Of a DNA stretch of 49,753 nucleotides, positions 8,092 through 16,929 are shown piece after piece; the first letter of the stretch is position 1; every line of letters begins with the position of its first letter. A model generated the notes under the pieces. That model was not told where the DNA came from and did not search any database. It saw only the letters and a list, made by a program, of their open reading frames with translations. A program made the translations under genes and the position numbers. Source of the DNA: an uncultured Eubacteriales bacterium (lineage in GTDB: Bacteria; Bacillota; Clostridia; Oscillospirales; Acutalibacteraceae); NCBI GenBank assembly GCA_934695425.1, contig CAKUVH010000009.1, positions 1 to 49,753 of the forward strand. Direction: 5' to 3'.

Positions 8092-8120
8092 ATTTACATC
8101 TCCTTTATTTTTACTAGAGC

Positions 8121-8152
8121 AAAAATCGGGGGCTGCAATTCACGAACCCCCA
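8121..8152 (-). terminator. Intrinsic terminator of gyrA
   Basis: Read on the minus strand, a GGGGG/CCCCC stem (8147-8151 with 8128-8132) is followed by GATTTTT, directly after the gyrA stop. Confidence 0.75.
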
Positions 8153-8157
8153 AATTG

Positions 8158-10665
8158 TCAATTATCTTTATCTAAAATTTCTTCCGAAGTTTCGGGCGAT
8201 TCCTCGGGAGTTTCAACCTCCTCAGATTCGTCTCTCGGGACGCATGCAACGGCAACAACCTTGCTGATGCCCCTGAGCCTCATCACCTTAACGCCTTTTG
8301 AAGGCCTTGAGCAAAGCCTGATGGAATCGGCGTGCATACGGATAATAACACCGCTGTCTGAGATTAGAATCACATCTTCGTCAAGTCCTGCGCTTACGAG
8401 CGAAGCTACGTTGCCATATTTTTCGGTATGATAATTTATAACACCCTGGCCGCCTCTGGATTGAACTCTGTAATCCTCGGGGTTAGAAAGGCGTCCATAA
8501 CCTGTTTCAGACACTGTAAACACAAGTTTATCGGGGTTGACTATCGCCATTCCGACGACTTCGTCACCGGGTTTGAGTTTTATCGCACGGACTCCCCTTG
8601 CGGTTCTTCCAACTGCTCTGACGTCTGATTCGCTGAATCTGATGCATTTTCCGAGTCTTGTCGCAACTATCATATCGTTGGAACCGTCAGTCATGCGAAC
8701 CCAACTGAGTTCGTCGCCTTCATCCAGCCCAAGTGCGATGAGGCCGCCTTTTCTTGCGGTATTGAATGATTTCAAATCCGTCCTTTTGATTATGCCGTTT
8801 TTGGTGACCATTATCAAGAATTTATTGTCTTCAAATTCTGTAACTTTTATCATAGAGGTCACACGTTCATCGGCTGCAATCGGCAGTAAATTGGCGATAT
8901 TGCTGCCTTTAGATGTCCTGGAACCTTCGTGAATTTCAAAGCATTTAAGACGATATACTCTTCCGAAATTCGTAAAGAAAAGAACATAATCATGGCTGTT
9001 TATAATAAAGAGCTCATTTACGACATCTTCGTCACGCCTTGTAAGGCCCGAAACACCGCAGCCACCGCGTTTTTGAGTCTTGTAACTGTCAAGGCTCTGG
9101 CGTTTTATATAGCCGTAACGAGTCATGGTAAGAACGCAATCTTCCCTCGGAATGAGGTCTTCGATATCAACTTCTCCGCTGACATTTTCGATAGCGGTTC
9201 TTCTTTCGTCGCCGAATTTATTCTTGATTTCCAAAGCCTCGGTTTTGACTATTTCGCGGAGTCTTGTATCGCTTGCAAGAATGTCTTTAAAGTCCGCAAT
9301 CTTAGCTCTTAAAGCTTCGATTTCCTCCTCGATTTTGTGTCTTTCAAGGCCGGTCAATCTACCCAGAGGCATCTGAACGATTGCTTGAGTTTGAATATCG
9401 TCAAGACCGAATCTTTCGGAAAGTCTTTGTTTTCCTTCGGCGATGGATTTAGATGAACGCAAAATCGCAACGACTTCGTCGATGAAATCGAGCGCTATTT
9501 TGAGTCCTTCCAAAATATGAGCACGTTCTTCGGCTTTTTTCAGGTCGAATTGTGTTCTTCTTGTTACGACCTCGATTTGGAATTTTATGTACTCTTCAAG
9601 AACCTGTTTTAAATTCAAAATCTTCGGCTCGCCGTTAACGATAGCAAGCATTATGACGCCGAAAGTCGTTTGGAGTTGGGAATACGAATAAAGCTGATTC
9701 AAAACAACTTGAGGTGATGCGTCTCTTTTTACGTCGATTTCTATGTGCATACCATTACGGTCGGAATGGTCGTCGATATGAGAAATCCCTTCGATTCGTT
9801 TATCCTTAACCATTTCGGCGATATTTTCAATGAGCCTGGCTTTATTCACCTGATACGGGAGCTCCGAAACAATGATTTTGTATCTTGAATCTTTACTTTC
9901 AACTATTTCGGCTTTTGCCCTGACAATTACTTTTCCGCGTCCGGTCGAATATGCGGCTCTGATACCTGATCTGCCCATAATAATGCCGCCGGTCGGGAAA
10001 TCCGGGCCTTTGATATAATTCATGAGATCAGCGATTTCTGCGTCGGGGTTATCGATTAGATAACACATAGCGTCAATGACTTCATTCATGTTATGAGGAG
10101 GAATATTTGTCGCCATTCCCACGGCAATACCCGTCGAACCGTTAACCAAAAGGTTTGGAAAACGTGACGGCAAAACGGTAGGTTCTTTTAGTCTGTCGTC
10201 GTAGTTAGAAATAAAATCTACTGTTTCTTTATCGATATCCGTGAGCATTTTCACAGCGATTTTACTCATTCTGGACTCAGTATACCTATACGCTGCCGGA
10301 GGGTCTCCATCCACCGAACCAAAGTTTCCGTGACCGTCAACTAACATATATCTCATCGAAAAGTCTTGCGCCAAACGAACCAAAGCATCATAAACCGAGG
10401 CGTCGCCGTGCGGGTGATATCTTCCAAGCACCGCACCTACGGTATTTGCGCATTTTCTGTATGCCTTATCCGGTCCGAGATTATCTTCAAACATAGTATA
10501 AAGAATTCTTCTGTGAACCGGTTTCAAGCCATCCCTAACGTCCGGGAGCGCCCTCGAAACTATTACCGACATAGAATATGCCAAAAATGATTGCTTCATT
10601 TCTTTTTCGATATCCACGTCTATAACTTTAGGCTCTATGATATTTTTTTCATCTTGATTATCCAT
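8158..10665 (-). CDS. gyrA: DNA gyrase subunit A
   Basis: 835 residues, usual length. GyrA forms the A2B2 gyrase that introduces negative supercoils; it carries the DNA-cleaving tyrosine. Visible are the N-terminal winged-helix core (SRALPDVRDGLKPVHRRILY), the quinolone region RYHPHGDASVYDALVR at 82-97, the catalytic Tyr128 in AYRYTESRM, and the C-terminal beta-pinwheel with repeats such as GYGRLSNPEDYRVQSRGGQG. The first GyrA box reads QKRGGCG instead of the usual QRRGGKG. Position 89, equivalent to E. coli Ser83, is Ala. The tail is acidic (EESEEVETPEESPETSEE). It is the last gene of the minus-strand dnaA-to-gyrA series. The ATG has AAAGGGG upstream. Confidence 0.98.
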   Translation of the reverse strand: MDNQDEKNIIEPKVIDVDIEKEMKQSFLAYSMSVIVSRALPDVRDGLKPVHRRILYTMFEDNLGPDKAYRKCANTVGAVLGRYHPHGDASVYDALVRLAQDFSMRYMLVDGHGNFGSVDGDPPAAYRYTESRMSKIAVKMLTDIDKETVDFISNYDDRLKEPTVLPSRFPNLLVNGSTGIAVGMATNIPPHNMNEVIDAMCYLIDNPDAEIADLMNYIKGPDFPTGGIIMGRSGIRAAYSTGRGKVIVRAKAEIVESKDSRYKIIVSELPYQVNKARLIENIAEMVKDKRIEGISHIDDHSDRNGMHIEIDVKRDASPQVVLNQLYSYSQLQTTFGVIMLAIVNGEPKILNLKQVLEEYIKFQIEVVTRRTQFDLKKAEERAHILEGLKIALDFIDEVVAILRSSKSIAEGKQRLSERFGLDDIQTQAIVQMPLGRLTGLERHKIEEEIEALRAKIADFKDILASDTRLREIVKTEALEIKNKFGDERRTAIENVSGEVDIEDLIPREDCVLTMTRYGYIKRQSLDSYKTQKRGGCGVSGLTRRDEDVVNELFIINSHDYVLFFTNFGRVYRLKCFEIHEGSRTSKGSNIANLLPIAADERVTSMIKVTEFEDNKFLIMVTKNGIIKRTDLKSFNTARKGGLIALGLDEGDELSWVRMTDGSNDMIVATRLGKCIRFSESDVRAVGRTARGVRAIKLKPGDEVVGMAIVNPDKLVFTVSETGYGRLSNPEDYRVQSRGGQGVINYHTEKYGNVASLVSAGLDEDVILISDSGVIIRMHADSIRLCSRPSKGVKVMRLRGISKVVAVACVPRDESEEVETPEESPETSEEILDKDN

Positions 10666-10719
10666 CTGAGTACCCCTTTGAAAAATTTCTCTTTTTAAAA
10701 ATTAAATCCCAGTAAGAAG

Positions 10720-11457
10720 TTATTCTTCCTCTTTTTCTTTCTCTTTTTTCGTTTTATTTTTATTTTCTTCTTCATCGTCCGAACCGGCAAGAAGCATGGC
10801 CTGAACTTCAGCTCTGAACTCAGGCTCAATCGCTCTTATCGGGATAATAAGACTCAATCCGTCGCACGGCGAAGAAATGATAATCATATTGTCATATTCT
10901 TCGTAATTGCAAGACCCGTCAAGATTAATATCTCTTTTTTGATCTCCTCTTTGAATTTCGATTCTATCGGTAAAAATTTCTGCGGTTATTTCTTCGTTAA
11001 AAAACATTCTCTTAACGATTCTCCTGACGCCAATCGAGGGAATAATCCATATCAGCGCCAAAAAAACAACAGCATAAATCGACAGCCATACGTAGTACGG
11101 GTTTTTAAAAATTATTGCAAGTATTACCATTAAAACAAAAAATATACTTTGAATAATAGTGTGTTTTTTTTGTGATTTTTTATTTCGTTGATAGATTTCA
11201 CTTCGTCTGATAAAGCTCCTAATCTCGCTCGAAGTAAGACTGTACTTGATTTTTATGCCGGTCTCTTCCTCATCGTAAGATTCGCTTTCATCGTCGACAA
11301 CTATCTCTGCTTCGGAACCGTCCCACCGTTCGGGAGGTTCACCGTCTTCGTCATTCTCGCTCTTTTCATCTTCCTCATTAAGCTCCGCGTTTAAATCCAT
11401 TTGATTTTCCGGTTTAACATCCAACTTTTCCGCAGGGTGTGAATCGTTCTTACTCAT
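10720..11457 (-). CDS. Membrane protein with YcxB-like C-terminal domain
   Basis: 245 residues. Residues 1-65 are highly acidic (EEDEKSENDEDGE). Then come a basic segment, two membrane helices at about 103-118 and 123-143 (QSIFFVLMVILAIIF, VWLSIYAVVFLALIWIIPSI), and a ~80-residue C-terminal domain (EITAEIFTDRIEIQRGDQKR...). The latter resembles the YcxB-like PH-type fold seen in many Firmicutes membrane proteins. The last 20 residues are a Glu/Lys-rich tail. It sits between gyrB and gyrA, a place often taken by small membrane or cell-division genes in clostridia. AAAGGAG lies 5 nt before the ATG. Function unknown. Confidence 0.8.
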   Translation of the reverse strand: MSKNDSHPAEKLDVKPENQMDLNAELNEEDEKSENDEDGEPPERWDGSEAEIVVDDESESYDEEETGIKIKYSLTSSEIRSFIRRSEIYQRNKKSQKKHTIIQSIFFVLMVILAIIFKNPYYVWLSIYAVVFLALIWIIPSIGVRRIVKRMFFNEEITAEIFTDRIEIQRGDQKRDINLDGSCNYEEYDNMIIISSPCDGLSLIIPIRAIEPEFRAEVQAMLLAGSDDEEENKNKTKKEKEKEEE

Positions 11458-11550
11458 TACTTCTCCTTTTAAATTTTTTATTTATATTATTATATAAATT
11501 ATACACGTTTTCACTCTATAATTCAACAATTTGTTGTTATATACCAAAAA

Positions 11551-13491
11551 TTAAACATCAAGATTTTGAACGTACTTCGCATTTTGTTCTATGAATTCAC
11601 GTCTCGGCTCAACTTTATCACCCATCAAAATGGTGAATGTTTCATCCGCTGCCGCAGCGTCCTCAAGAGTGACCTTGAGCATGATTCTGGTCTCGGGATT
11701 CATAGTTGTCTCCCAGAGCTGTTCGGCGTCCATTTCACCAAGACCTTTGTAACGCTGGATTTCGGTTCCGTTTGCGAGTTCTTTCAGAATATTATCTCTT
11801 TCTTCGTCGGAATAAGCATAAAAATGCTTTTTATTCTTTGTAATCCTGTAAAGTGGCGGCTGAGCGATGTATATATGCCCCTCTTCGATGACAGGCCTCA
11901 TGAACCTGAAAAAGAACGTAAGAAGAAGCGTTCTGATATGCGAACCGTCAACGTCGGCATCGGCCATTATTATAACTTTGCCGTATCTTAATTTTGACAG
12001 ATCAAAATCATCGCCTATTCCGCAGCCCAAAGCGGTAATTACAGGCATCAATTTTTCATTGCCGTAAACTTTATCGAGCCTGGATTTTTCTACATTGAGC
12101 ATCTTTCCCCAAAGTGGAAGAATCGCCTGAAATTTACGGTCTCTCCCGCTTTTTGCGGATCCTCCTGCCGAGTCTCCTTCTACGATGTAAATCTCGGTCT
12201 CTTCGGAATTTTTAGATTGACAATCTGCGAGCTTACCGGGCAGCGAAGCGGTTTCCATTGCGGATTTTCTTCTTACCAAATCCCTGGCTTTTTTGGCGGC
12301 GTCCCTGGCTCTTGAAGCCGAAACAGCCTTCTCGATTATTGCTTTCGCAACCGCAGGGTTTTCTTCGAGGTAAGACGAAAGTTTATCTACGACCAAACCA
12401 TCAACAAGGCCTCTTATTTCAGTGTTTCCGAGACGAGTTTTGGTTTGACCTTCAAATTGCGCATTGGTTACTTTCACGCTTATTATCGCGGTAAGACCCT
12501 CTCTGACGTCATCGCCCGAAAAATTGCGGTCGTTCTCTTTAAGTAAATTATATTTCCTGGCATAGTCATTTATTACCCTTGTAAAAGCCCTTTTAAAGCC
12601 ATCTTCGTGGGTTCCGCCGTCGATTGTGTGAATATTATTTGCAAACGACAAAATGAGCTCATTATAGCCCTCATTGAACTGAAAAGCCACTTCGGCGCTC
12701 GCGCTGTTATCGGGGAGCACTCCCGAAAAGCTTATTACTTCGGGATTGACAACTTCCAGCGCTCTTTTTTTATGTATATACTCAACGAAACTCTTTATAC
12801 CGCCGTCATATTTAAAATCATCTTCCAAAATATTTTCGGGATCTCTTGTATCCTTAAGAGTAATCCTCACGCCGGCGTTCAAAAATGCCTGTTCACGGAG
12901 TCTTGTTTGAAGGACCTGATAATCATATACAGTGGTTTCTTTGAACATTTCAGGGTCGGCTTTGAATGTTATTGTGGTACCTTTGCGGTCTGTAGTGCCG
13001 ATTACTTCGAGGTCACTTGCGATATTTCCTTTTTCGAATCTTTGTCTGTAGATATTTTTACCGTCATAAACGGTTACTTCCAGCCACTCCGAAAGTGCGT
13101 TAACAACCGATGAACCAACGCCGTGAAGACCTCCCGAAACTTTGTAGCCGCTTCCTCCGAATTTTCCTCCCGCGTGAAGAACCGTGAAAACAACCGTAAC
13201 AGCAGGCAAACCGGCCGTCGGATGCATTCCTACGGGGATTCCTCTTCCGTTATCGGTAACTCTTATCACGTCGCCGGGCAAAATTTCCACGTTAATTTCG
13301 TCGCAGTATCCCGCCAAAGCTTCATCGATAGAGTTATCTACAATTTCATACACCAAATGGTGAAGCCCTCTCGGCCCTGTGGTGCCTATATACATTCCGG
13401 GCCTTTTTCTTACAGCTTCAAGACCCTCAAGAACCTGTATTTCTCCGGCGCCATATTTTTCGCCGCTTTGATTCATTTCGTTAGTATCCAA
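11551..13491 (-). CDS. gyrB: DNA gyrase subunit B
   Basis: 646 residues, the short GyrB type without the insert of proteobacteria. It is the ATP-driven subunit of gyrase. Seen in order: the GHKL ATPase with YEIVDNSIDEA (Mg/ATP Asn), TDNGRGIPV and GGLHGVGSSVVNA; the transducer domain; the TOPRIM domain with EGDSAGGSAKSGRDR and the metal-binding DADVDGSHI; and the C-terminal IQRYKGLGEMDAEQLWETTM. The listed start is a TTG with GGGAG 10 nt upstream. An ATG five codons further in (13476) is a possible alternative with only a weak site. Position between recF/remB and gyrA is typical for Firmicutes. Confidence 0.98.
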   Translation of the reverse strand: MDTNEMNQSGEKYGAGEIQVLEGLEAVRKRPGMYIGTTGPRGLHHLVYEIVDNSIDEALAGYCDEINVEILPGDVIRVTDNGRGIPVGMHPTAGLPAVTVVFTVLHAGGKFGGSGYKVSGGLHGVGSSVVNALSEWLEVTVYDGKNIYRQRFEKGNIASDLEVIGTTDRKGTTITFKADPEMFKETTVYDYQVLQTRLREQAFLNAGVRITLKDTRDPENILEDDFKYDGGIKSFVEYIHKKRALEVVNPEVISFSGVLPDNSASAEVAFQFNEGYNELILSFANNIHTIDGGTHEDGFKRAFTRVINDYARKYNLLKENDRNFSGDDVREGLTAIISVKVTNAQFEGQTKTRLGNTEIRGLVDGLVVDKLSSYLEENPAVAKAIIEKAVSASRARDAAKKARDLVRRKSAMETASLPGKLADCQSKNSEETEIYIVEGDSAGGSAKSGRDRKFQAILPLWGKMLNVEKSRLDKVYGNEKLMPVITALGCGIGDDFDLSKLRYGKVIIMADADVDGSHIRTLLLTFFFRFMRPVIEEGHIYIAQPPLYRITKNKKHFYAYSDEERDNILKELANGTEIQRYKGLGEMDAEQLWETTMNPETRIMLKVTLEDAAAADETFTILMGDKVEPRREFIEQNAKYVQNLDV

Positions 13492-13521
13492 AATATAAAA
13501 GCTCCCTTCTTAAAATATCCT

Positions 13522-13917
13522 CTAATTACTGTAAATTTCGGTATCTGTATCTTTCCCAAACCGTTCAGTATGCGTGGTATCGTACGGATGCTCCTCTTTT
13601 TCGTCAAAATCATCTTCTGATTCTGTAATCGTAATTTTGTAAGGCGAAATAAGATAAAAACATCCGAATAAAGCCAAAATTAAAATAAGCCCATAAAAAC
13701 AATAACTCCCACCGGCAAACATCGACAGAGCAAAAATAATAACAGATAAAATTTCTACCAAACCCAAAAATTTAAATATCCCTGTATCAACTTCAACTTT
13801 TCCGATTTTTGAGCAGCATTTGCATTTATATGAATCACGATTTTTTGACAAAAAAGCTTCCGCATACCACAGCCTGGCCTTGCAATAAGGGCAAAAAGGC
13901 AGTTTTAAATTACCCAA
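13522..13917 (-). CDS. Small membrane protein with N-terminal zinc ribbon
   Basis: 131 residues. CPYC (9-12) and CKCC (32-35) form a four-cysteine zinc-ribbon-like knuckle at the N-terminus, followed by two membrane helices at about 48-68 and 73-91 and an acidic, Thr/Asp-rich cytoplasmic tail. The start is a TTG with GGAAAGGAG 9 nt upstream. An ATG 4 nt before it is out of frame and opens a 3-codon reading frame (ATG GTT GGG TAA), which may tune expression. It lies 30 bp upstream of gyrB in the same direction. No named family is recognised. Confidence 0.72.
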   Translation of the reverse strand: MGNLKLPFCPYCKARLWYAEAFLSKNRDSYKCKCCSKIGKVEVDTGIFKFLGLVEILSVIIFALSMFAGGSYCFYGLILILALFGCFYLISPYKITITESEDDFDEKEEHPYDTTHTERFGKDTDTEIYSN

Positions 13918-13941
13918 CCATTTTCACTCCTTTCCAAAAAT

Positions 13942-14190
13942 TTACGATTCATGCCGTTTATAAATCGTTGAAGGCATAAGATTACTAAGATAAACAACGC
14001 TGTCTTTTCTAGTGCCGCAAAGCAAAAAAGACTTCGGTATTTTATCAGTTACACTTATTATTTTACCTCTTTTCTCCATCTTTGACAAATAATTTCTGTT
14101 GGACCCGTAAACCGTGAGCTTATCGATATCGAATATGCCTATTATTTCGGATGTTTTTAAGCTGTAATCTCCCGCGATATTAATATACAT
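13942..14190 (-). CDS. remB: Extracellular matrix regulator RemB-like protein (DUF370)
   Basis: 82 residues. The first strand MYINIAGDYSLKTSEIIGIF, the segment KIPKSFLLC and the terminal VYLSNLMPSTIYKR match the DUF370 family (Bacillus RemA/RemB; B. subtilis yaaB lies between recF and gyrB exactly as here). RemA-type members are DNA-binding regulators of biofilm matrix genes; RemB's own role is less clear. The start has GGGAGAA upstream, and the gene begins 12 bp after the recF stop, indicating one transcript with recF. Context and length make this assignment strong. Confidence 0.88.
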   Translation of the reverse strand: MYINIAGDYSLKTSEIIGIFDIDKLTVYGSNRNYLSKMEKRGKIISVTDKIPKSFLLCGTRKDSVVYLSNLMPSTIYKRHES

Positions 14191-14202
14191 AAAATTCTCC
14201 CG

Positions 14203-15321
14203 CTAAAAATCTTTAATTTCAAAAACTTTTCCGGCGTTTATTCCAAATGCCCTACCCTTTTTTGCAGAGGCCAGATCGCTCAAATCGCAAGCAGTAATAA
14301 AGACCTGCCTGCTGCCCATGTTGTTGATAAGATACTCTTTTCTGAACGGGTCGAGCTCGCTCATGACGTCGTCAAGCAAAATGACAGGCGATTCGCCGGT
14401 GACTTCCTCCAGAACGATTGCCTCGGAAAGCTTAAACGTAAGTGCAGCCGACCGCTGCTGACCTTGAGAGGCAAAATTCCTCGCCGGGTAGCCGTTTATG
14501 ATAACGTCCAAATCGTCCTTGTGAGCGCCGCAAAGTGTTGATCCGCATTTTAACTCAGATGATTTTAATTTTTGGAGTTTGCTTCTGAAATTTTCTTCGA
14601 TTTCCTTGACAGGAGTATTAAAATCCAAATTTTTGGATATCGAAGAATTATAATTCAAAACCAGCTCATCATTTCCGCCCGAAATTTCACTAAAAATTTT
14701 ATAGGCGTGTTTTTTTAAAATCTCGAGATATTCCAGGCGATTTTTTATGATTAAAGCCCCGATTTCACTGATTTTATCGTTCCAAATTTCTAAAAGACTG
14801 TCATCGGGATTTTTGCCGGCCAAATTTTTCAAAAAGCAATTTCTTTGTTTCAATATTTGATTATACCTTGAAATCAAAGAAGTATATGTCGGTTTTAGTT
14901 GGCAAACCGCGGCATCTAAAAATCTTCTTCTGAAATCCGGTCCGTTTTTTATGAGCGACAAATGAATCGGCGAAAAGATAACGGCCCGGAACCTGCCTAT
15001 TATATTCGTGGGATATGGCTTGGTTATGCCGTCCATTATGGCTTTTCTTTTGCCGCCGGAAAATAAAATCGAAATTTCATGTTCCCTATTTTCAAACCAA
15101 AAATCTCCGTCAATCCGAGCAAAAGATTCGCCGAAATTCACGAGGTCAATATCCTTTGAACCCCTGAAAGACCTAGCGCCGGTGAACATCCAAACGGCTT
15201 CGGTGATATTGGTTTTACCTTGAGCGTTTTTCCCGTAAATAAGATTAACGCCGTCGCTGAATTCAAATTCTTGTTCCAAAATATTCCTGAAATTTTTTAA
15301 AGATAAATTTAAAATTTTCAC
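14203..15321 (-). CDS. recF: DNA replication and repair protein RecF
   Basis: 372 residues, usual length. RecF is an SMC/ABC-type ATPase that helps load RecA at single-strand gaps with RecO and RecR. Walker A is GKNAQGKTN near residue 30, the signature region is ASQGQQRSAALTFKL, and Walker B is ESPVILLDDVMSELD near 325, followed by FITACDLSDL. The start is GTG at 15321, whose GTGA overlaps the stop of yaaA, so translation is probably coupled. Order dnaN-yaaA-recF-remB-gyrB is the classical Firmicutes arrangement. Confidence 0.97.
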   Translation of the reverse strand: MKILNLSLKNFRNILEQEFEFSDGVNLIYGKNAQGKTNITEAVWMFTGARSFRGSKDIDLVNFGESFARIDGDFWFENREHEISILFSGGKRKAIMDGITKPYPTNIIGRFRAVIFSPIHLSLIKNGPDFRRRFLDAAVCQLKPTYTSLISRYNQILKQRNCFLKNLAGKNPDDSLLEIWNDKISEIGALIIKNRLEYLEILKKHAYKIFSEISGGNDELVLNYNSSISKNLDFNTPVKEIEENFRSKLQKLKSSELKCGSTLCGAHKDDLDVIINGYPARNFASQGQQRSAALTFKLSEAIVLEEVTGESPVILLDDVMSELDPFRKEYLINNMGSRQVFITACDLSDLASAKKGRAFGINAGKVFEIKDF

Positions 15322-15530
15322 GCCTTCAAAACCTTATATTCTTCATCATCTACCCATAATACCGTACCATCAGTCAATTTTTTGCCTCTTTTTGTGCAAG
15401 TCTCGCCCAAAATTTTTACCCTTCCCGAAGATATTAAAGATTTAGCTTCTCCGCCTGTGGATACCAAACCTGCGTATTTTAGAAAAGAGTCCAGTTTTAT
15501 ATATTCAGTTTTAATTGTAATTTCTTTCAT
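15318..15530 (-). CDS. yaaA: S4-domain RNA-binding protein YaaA
   Basis: 70 residues forming a single S4 fold: LDSFLKYAGLVSTGGEAKSL, then SGRVKILGETCTKRGKKL and a C-terminal strand. This is the small protein between dnaN and recF in B. subtilis (YaaA/RlbA), thought to act in ribosome assembly. The ATG has AAGGTG 5 nt upstream, and the stop overlaps the recF GTG. Not to be confused with the E. coli YaaA peroxide-stress protein, which is unrelated. Confidence 0.92.
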   Translation of the reverse strand: MKEITIKTEYIKLDSFLKYAGLVSTGGEAKSLISSGRVKILGETCTKRGKKLTDGTVLWVDDEEYKVLKA

Positions 15531-15551
15531 CGTAACACCTTTTAAAAATTT

Positions 15552-16658
15552 TTAAGCTTTCACTCTGACCGGCAAGACTATGAAAATAAATGATGTTTCG
15601 TCTTTATTCGTTATCTTTATGGGGTTCAAAGGACCGTTAAGAGTGATTTTGATTTCGTCCGTCTCGGAGTTTTTAAGTGCGTCGGCCATATACTTGTTAT
15701 TAAATGCTATTTCAAGCTCATCGGAAGTCGTGCTGGTGCATTGTAATTCATCATCGGCTTTTCCTATCGAAGTGCAGCACGAAAGGTGAATATGGCTCTT
15801 CCCGAACATACATTTTACCGGGCTTTTCAATCTGTCGGTTATGAGAAGCGACACCCTCTCGATGCATTCTATAAAGTCATTCGTGTTGGCAAAAACTTCC
15901 TTTTCACTGTTTTTTGGAATCGTAGAATGATAATCCAAAAACTCGCCGTCCAAAAGCCTCGATACTACCGTATAATCGCCCACAGAAAAGATTATATGAG
16001 TCATGCCTGCCGAAATAGTAACTTGTTCTTCATCATCGTCCGGGAGGAGCCTTAATACTTCTCTCAAGGTCTTGCCCGGCACCACGAAGCTTAGCTCCAG
16101 GTCTTCTTTTATGGGCTCTTTTCGGAGTGCCAATCGATAGCCGTCAACCGACACGAGCGTGAGAGTTTTATCTCTGATTTCGAAAAGCGTCCCGGTATGA
16201 ACGGGCTTGGTATCAACTTCCGAAACCGAAAATATCGTCTGACGAATCATGCTTCGCAAAATTCCGACCGAGACTTCCAAGGCCCTTGCGTTTTCGACAG
16301 AAGGTAGAGTCGGGAATTCTTCTGCGTCGATGCCGATCAGTTCGAATTTACTGCGCCCACAAGTTACGGTTGTTTTGAGGTTTTCTTCTACAAAAATTTC
16401 CAGAACATCACCGGGAAGTTTCCTGACAATCTCGGTAAGCAGTCTTGCGTTCAAGACCAGTGTTCCGTTGTCGTTAACTGTTGCCGGTATGACTGTTGTT
16501 ATTCCAAGTTCTGTATTGTATCCGCACAACTCGAGTTTTGAGTCCGTTGCATTGATGAGAATTCCTTCTAGGGCTGCGATTGTGGATTTTTGAGATACTG
16601 CTCTTTGGACGTTTGACAGAGCTTCTACGAGTTTTTCTTTTTCACAAGTTAATTTCAC
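15552..16658 (-). CDS. dnaN: DNA polymerase III beta subunit (sliding clamp)
   Basis: 368 residues, the expected size for a three-domain clamp that encircles DNA and tethers the polymerase. The N-terminus MKLTCEKEKLVEALSNVQRA and the C-terminal FIFIVLPVRV are characteristic. SVDGYRLALRKEPI marks domain 2 and part of the hydrophobic pocket. The start is GTG with AAAGGA 8 nt upstream; an overlapping ATG is immediately followed by a stop and is out of frame. It lies downstream of dnaA, with the origin-like region between them. Confidence 0.97.
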   Translation of the reverse strand: MKLTCEKEKLVEALSNVQRAVSQKSTIAALEGILINATDSKLELCGYNTELGITTVIPATVNDNGTLVLNARLLTEIVRKLPGDVLEIFVEENLKTTVTCGRSKFELIGIDAEEFPTLPSVENARALEVSVGILRSMIRQTIFSVSEVDTKPVHTGTLFEIRDKTLTLVSVDGYRLALRKEPIKEDLELSFVVPGKTLREVLRLLPDDDEEQVTISAGMTHIIFSVGDYTVVSRLLDGEFLDYHSTIPKNSEKEVFANTNDFIECIERVSLLITDRLKSPVKCMFGKSHIHLSCCTSIGKADDELQCTSTTSDELEIAFNNKYMADALKNSETDEIKITLNGPLNPIKITNKDETSFIFIVLPVRVKA

Positions 16659-16739
16659 ATAATCAATCCTTTTCTTTTTTTAATTACGCTCAGAAAGTAT
16701 AGAATAGTATTAAATATTGTAGTAATAGTAGTAGGGGCT

Positions 16740-16905
16740 GTTAATATGTTGAAAGATTGTCCAAAGCCAGAAAAAATATATTCTCAACAATTTTTTGGAC
16801 ATGTGGAAAGTTTGTTGAGTGTTTTGAAAATTTTCCACAGGGTCAAAATTTCTCAACAACGATGTTGAAAACTTGTTGTTGAAAGTTAAAAACTTGTTGA
16901 AAGTT
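16740..16905. other. oriC: Origin-like region with a cluster of DnaA-box-like 9-mers (oriC candidate)
   Basis: The dnaA-dnaN gap contains TTTTCCACA at 16831-16839 and TGTGGAAAG at 16802-16810, both one or two changes from the DnaA box TTATCCACA. Six further sites have the core TCAACA instead of TCCACA: TTCTCAACA at 16781 and 16850, and TGTTGAAAA or TGTTGAAAG (reverse orientation) at 16863, 16877 and 16895, plus TGTTGAGTG near 16814. Gene transcription diverges from the region around dnaA, which supports an origin here. The unwinding element is not certain; AT-rich DNA occurs on both sides of dnaA. Confidence 0.75.
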
Positions 16906-16929
16906 TTTTGGGCAAAAAAATATATGATT

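Noticed and set aside
8537..9312. Several open frames on the plus strand inside gyrA
   Set aside because: They lie antisense to a full-length, well-conserved gyrA and have no ribosome binding sites or recognisable protein features.
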